DNA of 64,000 nt from Skeletonema tropicum. Taxonomy: Eukaryota; Bacillariophyta; Thalassiosirophyceae; Thalassiosirales; Thalassiosiraceae. A program made the position numbers and the translations under genes. Positions 51,962-61,351 of this stretch are shown here, one piece after another. The stretch is taken from the NCBI GenBank assembly GCA_037178625.1, contig CM074132.1, positions 1,550,001 to 1,614,000 of the forward strand, in the 5' to 3' direction. The notes beneath the pieces are model-generated. The model saw nothing but the letters and a program-made list of their open reading frames with translations. It searched no databases and was not told the DNA's origin. Within the stretch, counting starts at the first letter, position 1; the number at the start of each line of letters is the position of its first letter.

Positions 51962-53031
51962 TCATGACGTTGTAATATCAGTGAGCACTTTCCCACCGCT
52001 CAATGTAACAACTCGTTTTGACATACCTTTGAAGTAGTTTGGACGATGAGTTGCCGAGACGACAACTCCACCACACTCAATCAGATTTGTTATCCCTTTG
52101 CTGCATTTTTCCACAGTGCTAGGAACCTCGGTATCAAACAACTCATCGAGCAGTAGTATTGGATATGGTATGCCATTGTCATCATCATCGTTGCGCTCTT
52201 TGGTTGCTGCTGGTGCGACACTGACCATGCATGCACAGGCAATGCTAAACAAGTACTGCTCCGACGGAGACAATTGGCTTGGAAATAACGAGCACTGTCC
52301 ATCGAGACCAAGTAGATTGGCAAAGTCGTTTGCTAGATGTTCAGATTGTGCCATGTTATCGTCAGGTCTCATTTCCATAATCCGCTCCAGCACTGTGAGG
52401 GAATCGTCAAAATCAGGCTTTCCATCCAAAATTACAGGTAGTGATTTCTTCTCACTAGTTGGTGGTACTTTACCCACTTTTATCCAATTCGGCATTCTTT
52501 GCCCTTTCGCTTCTCCATCATGTAGTTGCGTTATTTTGTGCCCATTGATCGATACACATCCTTGTGTGGGCAGTTCCATCCCTGCAATCAGACGCAAAAG
52601 TGTCGATTTACCTGAAATGTGAATAGATCGCATATTGTGAATAGAAGTATCTTCTGAGGAAGAGGGGGTTGATGTTGTGTACAATACAACTAATTACGTA
52701 CCAGAGGCCGATCTTCCAACTAAGAGTACCACTCCATCATCCTTGTTCTTCTGGCCAAATGTCAAGTTGACATCTTTGATGGCATACTCTCGCTTTGGCA
52801 CACTTGAGAAGAGTTTCTGTTTGTAGCAACATTGTTCGTCCGGTAATTAGTGCATGATGTTATCATATCATGATATTGCTGATAATGGATAGAACTCACA
52901 TTTAACAGAGTTACTGGATACTGCTGTGACACATTGTCAATGTGCACGTACGATGGTCTAGCAGGAACAGCCAGCTCAAATTCATTTGACAGTTCTAATA
53001 AGAGTGCTATCAGCGTCGTAACGAGGTACAT
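51962..53031 (-). CDS. single-domain ABC ATPase with degenerate signature
   Basis: Three exons on the minus strand: 53031-52900, 52816-52702 and 52611-51962 (298 aa). Introns are GTGAGT...CAG and GTACGT...CAG; the second interrupts the Walker A codon for Gly and splices to GRSASGKSTLLRLIAG (residues 78-93). The first ATG begins a hydrophobic MYLVTTLIALLLEL segment, perhaps a signal anchor. Walker B is PILLLDELFD (D238, E239) and the H-loop is SATHRP (H271). The ABC signature reads LSPSEQ (196-201) instead of LSGGQ, keeping Leu, Ser and Gln but not Gly-Gly. The D-loop is not obvious. No permease domain. It may pair with a separate membrane subunit or act in a soluble complex. Confidence 0.78.
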
Positions 53032-53109
53032 GATCTATGTGTAGGAAATGTAGGAAATGTTTGGCAATCATGGAATATGAGCATGGAGCAAAGCAAAAAG
53101 CACAAAAAA

Positions 53110-53117
53110 TGACGTCA
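53110..53117. promoter_or_regulatory. TGACGTCA palindrome in a bidirectional promoter
   Basis: The perfect CRE-type palindrome lies between the divergent ABC ATPase (ATG at 53031, minus) and HAD phosphatase (ATG at 53214, plus), 182 bp apart. It can serve both directions. A GTAAGT just after an ATG at about 53145 on the minus strand suggests a leader intron for the ABC transcript. Function is inferred. Confidence 0.35.
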
Positions 53118-53213
53118 TCGGCACTCAACAACAACTTACCTCGACATGACAGTTGAATCAAATCAATGACAAGCAAACGGGTGCACAAGACTAATAAAGC
53201 TCTCGTCAACATA

Positions 53214-54512
53214 ATGACTAAACTCACCACCTACGCTCACCTCCTCTCGTCCTCACTAACACTCTTGTCAGGGAGCGTTTCAGCATTCCAATCACAACAT
53301 CCCGCCCTTTCAATATCGCAACGTGGAGGAAGAGCAACAGCAACAATGGCCATTCACTCCACCAACGAAGCCGAAACAAGCGCATCGTCCATACCTATTA
53401 GCAGCCTATCCTCACAAGAGATTTTAGATCAATATGACACATTTTTATTGGATATGTGGGGCGTCATGCATAACGGTAGTGAGCCATATGAAGGTGTTTT
53501 AGAGGCAGTGAAGGAATTGAAACGCGTGGGGAAAAAGATGATTATTTTGAGTAATTCGAGTAAGAGGAGGGAGAATAGTCATAAAATGTTGACGAAGCGT
53601 AAGTATTGCTCATTGTGTCTGTATTGCTGCTTGTGTTATCGCTTGCTGCTTACATATTGAGTTGGCTCATTTTGCAATCTACTGTCTACTTCAAACAAAA
53701 TTTAACACATGTGATATGTCAAGACAGTTGGCTTTGACATCAATGACTTTGACAACATCATAACCTCCGGAGACGTATCCCACGCTCTCCTCCAAAACAA
53801 TGCGCACACTCTTGGCTGTCAAAACTGGGACACTCTTACCAATCTTGTGGAACGAAAGAGTACCAACGTTTTCGTATTTGGAAGTGGCGATGAAGATGAA
53901 TCCTACTGTACCTCGGCGGGATGGACACTAACTTCCATCGAAGAAGCTGATTTGATTTTAGCACGGGGGACATTTACAATCAATAATGGATCCACGGTAG
54001 TTCATAAGAACGATGACGAAATGGAATACTGGAGGGTCATGGAGCAAAGTATGATGGTAGCCGCCGAAAAGAAATTGCCCATGTTGGTATCCAATCCGGA
54101 TAAGGTCCGTCCCGATGAAGGATTACCACCCATGCCCGGTGCGATTGGTGATACATATGAAAGATTCATTTGGACGACACACTGTGCTCCCGTGGGTGAC
54201 ATGACGGAAGAACTGGCTCGTGATTATGTCAAGAGGATTGGCAAACCATTCCAAGAAGTGTTTGATATCGCACTTCAAGATAGTGATGCAAGTAGAGCTA
54301 TTATGATTGGTGATGCGTTGGAAACAGATGTGACTGGTGCCACGAATGCGGGTGTGGGATCGTTGTGGGTGGTGCAGGATGGTATTCATGCGGAGGATGT
54401 GAGTAAATTGTCAGCTGAGGGTGTTATTGCTGGATTCAATGGGAATGAGTTTACGTATGCGTATGGAAAGAAAGTTATGCCCAATTATGTGACTGAACAC
54501 TTTCGTTGGTAA
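53214..54512 (+). CDS. plastid-targeted HAD-superfamily (class IIA) hydrolase
   Basis: Two exons: 53214-53598 and 53728-54512 (389 aa); intron GTAAGT...CAG, phase 1. I chose ATG 53214 over the in-frame ATG 53166 because it places a clean signal peptide (MTKLTTYAHLLSSSLTLLSG, then SVSAF) at the start; SVSAF-Q is the plastid 'AF' motif. HAD motifs: I, DTFLLDMWGVMHNG (nucleophile D in LLD, acid/base D replaced by the class-IIA DxW pattern); II, MIILSNSS; III, Lys in RIGKP; IV, IMIGDALETDVTGA. Length and order match the TIGR01459-like HAD-IIA group. It probably dephosphorylates a small metabolite in the plastid; the substrate cannot be read from sequence. Confidence 0.86.
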
Positions 54513-55543
54513 TACATGAAATCATTTAATTGGCATGAATGAATGGACACTTCGTTTCGGGTTACTCTAAATCTGTTAAGAGAGAGCCAAATTCATTTGT
54601 AGTTATTAGTTATATCATCCTTTTAGGTTTGGAGATTGTGCTGTGTGTGAGGCAGTAATGATGGCATCATGGTCGAGTCTTCTTGATTACATAACTCTAA
54701 GAACTGACTACCACAATTAGTGACTGAATGGAGTGGTTACAATAGCTAGCTAGCCATTGCCAACGCCATGTGCCATGGAAGTTTGTTTATAGGTGGAGAT
54801 AGTAAGAATTATGCCGGAGGTTGTAAGTTATTGAATATTATACTTCACAACTGAGTACTTGGGCAGGTATAAAAGATGCAAAGTACAAGTCTTCTTTCTG
54901 ACCCCAGTAGTTTGGTATATATCTCCTTTGATCGTCTCCATTGACTCAATCGGTAATTACAGACGTGCTTTACTTTCTTGAGTCAATCTAATGCCATCTC
55001 AGCCTGGTTTATTGTTGGTATTTCTGTTGCATTCATATGGTTGGTTTCGCTCTTTACATGATTTCATTGTATTAGGCTGATCAGTTTTGAAGGGAAGAAT
55101 TTCACAACAAAGAGTCAATCAGCATCAGCATAATAGCTCCAATCATTTCGACACGGCTGTCATCTCTGTATGTTGACTCACAACTTGGCTGGAACTGGAA
55201 GAAGAGGAGCCACGCGTCGGCTTATCTTCTACCTTTGTTCTTCAAAACACGTAGAGCAGTACTTCTCCATAACTCTCTACGGCAGCCGTTCCAGCTGTTC
55301 TTATGTAGCTAACAACTGCCTTCATTCCACAAAACAGCAATGCATTCTTGTTGTCTGTTGATGGATGTTACTACTTCGCCTTCTTGCAGTCACTTTCGTT
55401 GAGTAGGTCACAGAGAATTCATAAGAGAAAATAATGTTTTGGCGTCTTTCATCCACTTCGTTCAATCCTTAATGGATTCTTGTCTATTGAAATAAGCCAA
55501 ATAATATCTAAGTCTTTGTTTCTGAATCTTCTATTAATAGCTC
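54513..55543. other. intergenic, holds the left arm of an inverted repeat
   Basis: About 1 kb with no gene. From about 54978 to 55206 the sequence is the left arm of the inverted repeat listed separately. Confidence 0.5.
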
Positions 55544-57068
55544 TTAAACCAACCCCACAGAACGCCCCTTCCAGAACACCTTCCTCCCCTTAACCCAACT
55601 AGGATCCACCAACCCCGGCCCCGTGGGCAAATGTACATTCGTAAGTCCTAATGGTATAGCCAAATCCCTCGGCGCACTCGATGCATCCCGGCCACTCGCG
55701 TTTGCAGCAGCTAATGTCCGTCCCTTGGGATACAGAGTCACAGTTGCTCGGCTTTTTGCTACCATCCCGAACGGATTAACTTGTCCCTTGCTAATTGGTA
55801 CACGATAGACAAGACTAGCAGGTGGGCCTCCGAGTATACCGCCCTTCTTACTGTTTCTGGGCAATAAGACCTCTAATTCAACATATTTTCCATACAATCT
55901 CTTCAAGCAATCTTCATAACTATCCTCCAACACATTCGTTCCGATCTCCTTCTTAATGTTGCGTCCAGACGATGAGTTCACCTCATCAAATGTCATGCTG
56001 GTATCAGCATCAGCATTGGAACATGTCCATACGGCACGTACAACTGTTGTACTTTGATTATTCTCTAAATTTCCAAGGGAAGCCGTGGCACGCATCCAAT
56101 TGGGTCGTTTCCCCCCCGACAGCGTTTTAGAGCGGAAGGTGACACGTAATGGCTTGTTGCATACTTCTTTCCCCAACAATTCCTTGACACTTTTAATATT
56201 ATGGTTGCACTCGTCGATGGCTGGAGGATCCAACTTCCAATTGGCACAACGTGATGTGATTGAGACGACGTCTGGGTCCATTGTTATATCGCCGGCTTGA
56301 CCGAGCATAGGGTTATCGTAGGCTGCCTTAGATGACATACCATCTCTCACCAGTGCTCCGCGGCGTGCGGTGGTGAAGGGTAGGATCATTAGTAGGATAG
56401 CTAGGCGTGCGGATGTCATGGTGGCGGTCTAGTTCTTCTGCTTACATGATAATTTTATCGTAGTGATTATTAGTGATTGAGGTAGCCAAGAGGTGCTACG
56501 TGGAAGTACGAAAATATTTTGGCGCGCCGGCCCGCTCGATAGAAAGACCGAAGTAAAGTGCTATGTGCTTGCAAATAATGGATAGAGTAGTTTGTGAGCG
56601 CGGAGCGACTATCCTACAATGATCCACCTAGGATCTGTCCATTGCCATCAACTCAGCGCAGATACGATGTGTGGCTGAGTCCTAAATGGGCCTCATCAGG
56701 CCAACAAAAGTAGATGTTGGAAAAGGCCCTGGGAAAAGGAAAAGGCACAAGAAGCAAATAGATGATAGCAATAGCCGAGTTGGGATGAAGCAAGTTAAGC
56801 TCAGTCTAGCAATGCTCGTAAGGTGGTAAGAAGTACTGGCTCTTCTTCTTCCAGTTCCAGCCAAGTTATGAATCAACATACAGAGATGACAGCCGTGTTG
56901 AAATGATTGGAGCTACTATGCTGATGCTGATTGACTCTTTGTCGTGAAATTCTTAATTCTCCCCTTCACAAACCTGATTAGTCTAATGCAATGAAATCAT
57001 GTAAAGAGCGATAACACAGAAATACCGATGATAAACCAGGCTGAGATCGAGATGGCATTAAATTGACT
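54978..57068. repeat. inverted repeat pair (about 230 bp arms) flanking a secreted-protein gene
   Basis: 54978-55206 and the complement of 56848-57068 align over their length with small indels, sharing ATGCCATCTC..AGCCTGGTTTAT, AGAGTCAATCAGCATCAGCA and CACGGCTGTCATCTCTGTAT. The arms enclose the gene at 55544-56419. The inner edges meet no TSD that I can see, so this could be a rearranged duplication rather than a transposon. Confidence 0.8.
55544..56419 (-). CDS. secreted or ER protein of unknown family
   Basis: A single exon of 291 aa from ATG 56419. Residues 1-19 (MTSARLAILLMILPFTTAR) are a signal peptide. The mature part has few cysteines (CANWKLDPPAIDEC, EVCNKPLRV, VWTCSNAD, EDCLKRLYG), enough for two or three disulfides, and beta-rich stretches (RPNWMRATASLGNL, YVELEVLLPRN, ASLVYRVPISKG, SRATVTLYPKGRTLAA). 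I do not recognise the family. The protein is balanced in composition and lacks low complexity, so it is likely a real conserved protein. It sits between the arms of a 230-bp inverted repeat. Confidence 0.7.
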   Translation of the reverse strand: MTSARLAILLMILPFTTARRGALVRDGMSSKAAYDNPMLGQAGDITMDPDVVSITSRCANWKLDPPAIDECNHNIKSVKELLGKEVCNKPLRVTFRSKTLSGGKRPNWMRATASLGNLENNQSTTVVRAVWTCSNADADTSMTFDEVNSSSGRNIKKEIGTNVLEDSYEDCLKRLYGKYVELEVLLPRNSKKGGILGGPPASLVYRVPISKGQVNPFGMVAKSRATVTLYPKGRTLAAANASGRDASSAPRDLAIPLGLTNVHLPTGPGLVDPSWVKGRKVFWKGRSVGLV

Positions 57069-57838
57069 GAAGTTATGTTTCCCCGAGGAGGCGAGGTCAA
57101 TATGGGAAGAAGAAGAAATTGTGAGCTGCTGTGAATAATTCATAACGGAGTAATTCTACGAACACTACCTCCTGATAATGCCTTTGACGATCAGGTCAAC
57201 TCGTTTTCGCGCATGCAGGCTATTGATTTATGCACGGGAACTATGCGAGGGCAGGCCCCACAGGCGTCTTCGGGACCAGCCCGAGCCCCTCCTGGTTTAA
57301 GTTTACCTTTGTCTACTAGCACTAGAGTGCCGCAACTAAATAATCTATCTATCAAAATACTAGCACTGACTTTAGACGCAGCAGACAATATCAAACACGT
57401 AGGAGTAATTCTCTTGCATGCATATTTTATTGTACCAGCTCTCAGTTTACAATACTTTGCCTTAGCCTCGCTCAGCCAAATCACCATTACGAGTAGAGTT
57501 TTCTTTCCTCTGTGCAGACTTCATCCGTCCCGGCATGCCTCGATTCAAGTATTTGCTGCAAGCAGAGAGCCTCAAAGCAGCTGAACAACTTCATCTCATT
57601 CCTTTGTCAGCTCTCGCTTTGGCCTCAAACAAGCGAATCGGAAATCGGAATTCTGTCAGCAAGGCAAGAGCAACCAGCATTTTGTACATCGCATAAATTA
57701 TTCAACCACAACCATCAAGCCTAACAAGCTAAATTGTCAACTTACTTCTCTAAAAGTCACACAACTACTCACATCCTCACAAAAAATGCACAACGACAGA
57801 TTAAGAAGGACCAATCCTCGGCTTCTTCTTCTTCTTCC
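56420..57838. other. intergenic, duplicated fragments
   Basis: Contains the right inverted-repeat arm (56848-57068) and, directly after it, about 95 bp (57072-57168) similar to the 3' flank of DUF6824 copy B (58520-58615; shared GAGGAGGCG.GGTCAA.ATGG and TGTGAATAATTCAT). No gene was found between 57170 and 57838 apart from leader sequence. Confidence 0.6.
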
Positions 57839-58198
57839 ATGTCCGTACCAGTGCATACAGCTACTGCAGCCTGCAACCCAGAACCGATCAAAATTGATAT
57901 CAGTACCCTGACTGCAGAAGACCTCCAATCACTGAAGCAAGATGACTCGTTCCTCTACTTTTGTATCCCCGTTGTCCGAAAGTCAGCGTGCAGGTTTGAG
58001 GAGCCCGATATGTCTCATTCTAGCCTACCAGGATGCACTCCCATCAAGCGATTTACGAGAGTATCCTGCGAGTGTCATTCAGATCTCCTGCTGATGGATG
58101 ATCTTTTGGGAGACTTCGACGAGAAATGTGATGAATCAGCTTCGGATCAGTTGGATCTTGAATGCCCCAAGTTGCTTAGTCTGGCATATGCTGCATAG
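57839..58198 (+). CDS. small hypothetical acidic protein
   Basis: 119 aa from ATG 57839 (MSVPVHTATAACNPEPIKID). The frame is open further upstream to 57734 but without an ATG. It has a Ser/Cys-containing middle (RKSACRFEEPDMSH, FTRVSCECHSD) and an acidic C-terminus (LLMDDLLGDFDEKCDES). I do not recognise a family. Its 3' third was duplicated into copy A at 27.9/30.2 kb, where it is dead; the full version here may be the ancestral gene. The 3' end abuts the 3' flank of the convergent DUF6824 copy B. Confidence 0.5.
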   Translation: MSVPVHTATAACNPEPIKIDISTLTAEDLQSLKQDDSFLYFCIPVVRKSACRFEEPDMSHSSLPGCTPIKRFTRVSCECHSDLLLMDDLLGDFDEKCDESASDQLDLECPKLLSLAYAA

Positions 58199-58653
58199 AC
58201 AGCCGCAAGACGCGAAATGGTGTAGGATTGAAGATTACTTTCTAAAAGACTAGTAGTACAACAGTAAAGAAGTAACAGTATATCTGTAGGTTCAATCATA
58301 GTCTGATCGTCTTTCTTCATATTTGATGTGGCAATCAATCTAAGTAACTGATTTCAGATTTCTTCTTCATTACAATACATAATTTGGAATTCACGAGACA
58401 CTACTTGCACACTCCTCTATCTTCACGTACTGGTACTGCATCTATGGAAGTAATGAATGGGTTGGCTAGTGCTAAACGATTGCTTTCTGTTGAAGTCTAT
58501 GTACAACATGGATTTACCGTGAAGTGATATTCGCCGAGGAGGCGCGGTCAACATGGAAGGAAGAAGAATTTGTGAGCTGTGAATAATTCATGACAGAGTA
58601 ATCATACTAGACGATTCCTCTTACACCTTGGATATCCCTACGCTTAGATTTGG
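58199..58653. other. shared 3' flank of convergent genes
   Basis: 455 bases between the stop of the small hypothetical gene and the stop of DUF6824 copy B. All of it is part of the duplication; no gene. Confidence 0.5.
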
Positions 58654-59037
58654 TTAGCGTTGCAAATGGCTCAGCACGTTGTTGAGCAAAAGTGCATTTG
58701 ATGGTGCAAGATTCGATTGCTGCTGCAGATTCAGTAAGAGATTAGTAGCTGACTGAGGTTGATGCCCCCTCAAGAATGGGGCAGATGTGGAGATTGACAT
58801 AGGAAGTGACGCTGACGGGATCACATTCTGCTGATTCAAGAGTTGCTGGAGGAGGAGAAGCTGATTTGGTTGCTGCAGTTGTTGCTGTTGTTGTGCCTGA
58901 TTCAGCAGATGATGAGTCATCCGAACATTCAAATCAGCAAGTGCAGTTTGTGGCTGCAGTAACTGTCCCAAAGGATTATTCGGGGGACCCAAATTGTGCT
59001 GAAGCCGAAGAAGAAGTTGCTGTTGCTGTTGTTGTTG

Positions 59038-59068
<31 letters not shown>

Positions 59069-59862
59069 TGCATCTGGAGAAGTAGCTGGATCAATCCATT
59101 CTGATCTGCACTTTCATTGCTGGACGTATTGTATGCAGTTGTTGGGAGGGTGGCAACTGCGCTAGTGCTAGATTGATGCAATTGCTGTAGAAGATGAAGT
59201 TGCTGCTGCAGATTGGAATTTCCAGGCACACGAAACAGATCAGTTGCAGATTGTGTGTTATTCCTTGTGCCTTGTGCCCCTCCCCTCCGGACAGCAAGCT
59301 CATGATGTGCCACAGAAGATGAATTATTTTGATCCAACACTAGGTTCGTTGTCTCGTCTTGGTCTTGTTGAAGATGAACCGATTGATCAACGCTCTGCTG
59401 CTGAGATCTTTGACGGGAACGCCGCAGTTCTTGTCTCCTCCGATTCGAATCCTCCTTTCCTCTACTGACATACGCCATCGCTTGCACTACCCTATCGGCT
59501 GCTTCTCTGTTCGACAGCTCCTTCCATTGACCAGTTTCAGAACACCTTTTGAGAAATCTACCGGGGGGATCCTTCGAATAGACGGCTTCAATGATGGCCT
59601 TGGAGATGTCCATCTTTTGCTTCTTCGTGCCAGCCATATTATAGGCATCCTATGTGGAAAAACAGTGGAATGTGGAGATTATAGAGATTATGACTCAGCT
59701 ATCATTTCATACGTTCGGCAATTGGGCGAAAGAAAAATATTGGGACTGTGCAAAATATCTTACCTTCTGCTTGTCGATGATCTTCCGAAATTGCTTATTG
59801 CCGGGATGTTGATTGTACCAAGCTCCACGGCCTGACAGAACATCGCTATCAGTTGGCTGCAT
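58654..59862 (-). CDS. DUF6824-domain protein with polyglutamine, copy B
   Basis: Two exons on the minus strand: 59862-59764 and 59649-58654 (364 aa), with the same intron position and phase as copy A. Exon 1 encodes an identical or nearly identical start (MQPTDSDVLSGRGAWYNQHP). Differences from copy A include KMDISKAII for KTDIYKAII, GQWKELSNREA for GQWKKLSDREA, and QQSVDQSVHLQQDQDE for RQQSVYRSVHLIQDE. The Gln run is 18 residues here against 23 in copy A, with a larger share of CAG codons. All changes keep the frame, so both copies seem to be under constraint. Probable nuclear regulator as for copy A. Confidence 0.83.
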
Positions 59863-60815
59863 TTTTGTTTTTGAGCGATGGATAATTCACTTTCACTCTC
59901 GATTTTGGACCTGGCTGCAGAATCTAACTGAGCAGTGAAGTGTTCACGTCAAATCGATGTCTACCTATGCCTATGCAAGGGAAGTTCGTTACGTCTACTG
60001 TGGGACCTTCAATAGGATGTAGTGCCAAAATGTTTCACTTTTAGAAACACTTGCGACTCGTTTCAAAGAGCTGAGCTGTGTGTGCGTCTTAAGTTTAGTT
60101 CCTGTTGCTTACTGTTGCTGAAGTGTTTAATGTGCTTCCTTCTTGGCAGCGTGTGGCGTGGTGCTTGTAGCAAGCTTGCTTGTTGTTAGGCCTATCATGA
60201 AATCAGTGTAAAACATTCAAGAAGCAGTGATCAATGTGTCACAATAAACAAAGAATCCTAATTTGTTAGTAAAGTCTTGACGTGACTAAACCAACGAGCA
60301 ATCCAAGCTTGCTTGTTGTTAGGCCTTTGCTTGTTGTTAGGCCTATCATGAAATCAGTGTAAAAATCAGTGTAAAAATCAGTGTAAAAATCGGAGGGGCT
60401 GACATTAGAAGAACTAGCCGCGCAAGCGCGGCTAGCGCTTCGCGTCAGTATGTAATATTTAGTTACACATGTAACATGGTATTATAATTATTCTCTCACT
60501 GTGATCATAATAATTATTTGTGACACTCCCAAACTCAACCCCCTGAATGTGACACTTTTACCAAACTCAATCAATCCGCTTCGTGTTACATACACCTCAA
60601 AATGTGACACTGGGACTGGCTGTCACATGCCTCGCCAATAGACTTTTAGGAACTAATTCCTACGTATTACTTTGTGTAAATTGAGAAGAAACAACCTCGC
60701 CAAAATTGGCGATATGCTAATTTTGGCCAGCAAATTTTGGCTACCTCACTAACTAACGGACAAACGGACATGATATACACACACGCACGCACGCACACGC
60801 GCGTCAGGTTTAGTA
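59863..60815. other. promoter of DUF6824 copy B, then repeat-rich spacer
   Basis: The promoter of copy B runs to about 60186. A 30-base phrase with CTTGCTTGTTGTTAGGCCTA occurs at about 60176 and 60310, then AATCAGTGTAAA recurs four times (60352-60391). A GC-rich palindrome CTAGCCGCGC-AAG-CGCGGCTAG lies at about 60413-60436, and GTTACACATGTAAC at 60461. A (CGCA)n-like run lies at 60779-60803. No gene. Confidence 0.6.
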
Positions 60816-61351
60816 CAGGGAAACTCCGCGAACTATACCCCCCCCTGGGTATAAAATTTTTGGCTAGCCTGCTCTAGGTGGGTATAACTTGAGTTTTCAC
60901 CCCTGAGTCCCCGCCCCCTCCGCAACCACCACCTTCATGATGTTGTGCGTTGATAGATTCGGAGCTGGATCCAATTCTGCAGTTGGATCTTGTTTAAAAT
61001 CGGGAAAGCGTCCGTTGAATTGTCCACCCTCCAATGCCAATGCTTTTGAACCACCTCCTCCAATGAGTCAAGAGAAATGTATCAAGTGCTTGACCAAAAA
61101 TAGAAATAAAAGATGCACCACCAAAATGTGCAAGCCATGCTGTGCAGAGCACGGTGCTTCTATCTGTTCTGCACACAAAAAGAAGTAGATGTAAAGACGA
61201 AATTAACGTTTATTTGTCCCCCTATTGGTCGCCTTACTAAGTCACCTACTGGTTGAAACCGGAGGAGGTGGGTATAAATACTTTGGCTAGGCTGTAATTT
61301 CGAGGGTGGGTATAAGCCGAGTAGGTGGGTATAGTTCGCGGAGTTTCCCTG
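60816..61351. mobile_element. 536-bp TA-flanked inverted-repeat element enclosing a Cys-rich ORF
   Basis: 25-bp perfect TIRs (CAGGGAAACTCCGCGAACTA.. at 60816-60840; complement at 61327-61351) with TA on each side (60814-60815, 61352-61353). Subterminal GGTGGGTATAA motifs occur twice on the left and three times on the right, the right set extending into the TIR. Ends of the CAG...CTG type with TA duplication fit the Tc1/mariner-pogo group. The interior is mostly the 83-codon ORF on the plus strand. Confidence 0.85.
60937..61188 (+). CDS. Cys-rich mini-protein inside a TA-flanked element
   Basis: 83 aa from ATG 60937; a second ATG gives MSQEKCIKCL.. of 41 aa. The C-terminal part is a compact Cys/His array: CIKCLTKNRNKRC, then CKPCCAEHG, then CSAH followed by KKK (pattern C-x2-C-x7-C-x4-C-x2-CC-x6-C-x2-H), able to bind one or two zinc ions. 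It is located between the TIRs of a 536-bp element. It could be a captured host module, a stranded DNA-binding domain of a transposase, or chance; the regular Cys spacing argues against chance. Confidence 0.5.
   Translation: MMLCVDRFGAGSNSAVGSCLKSGKRPLNCPPSNANAFEPPPPMSQEKCIKCLTKNRNKRCTTKMCKPCCAEHGASICSAHKKK

Larger units (their letters stand above)
58103..60186 (-). repeat. segmental duplication, copy B
   Basis: Inverted counterpart of 25999-30186. It lacks the 2.1-kb transposon and has the single target CTTCGG at 58140-58145 (CCGAAG on the other strand). It includes insertions relative to copy A in the promoter-distal part (about 60080-60180). Confidence 0.9.

Noticed and set aside
60352..60391. 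CRISPR-like array
   Set aside because: Four 12-base repeats are directly adjacent without spacers; a simple tandem repeat in a eukaryotic context.
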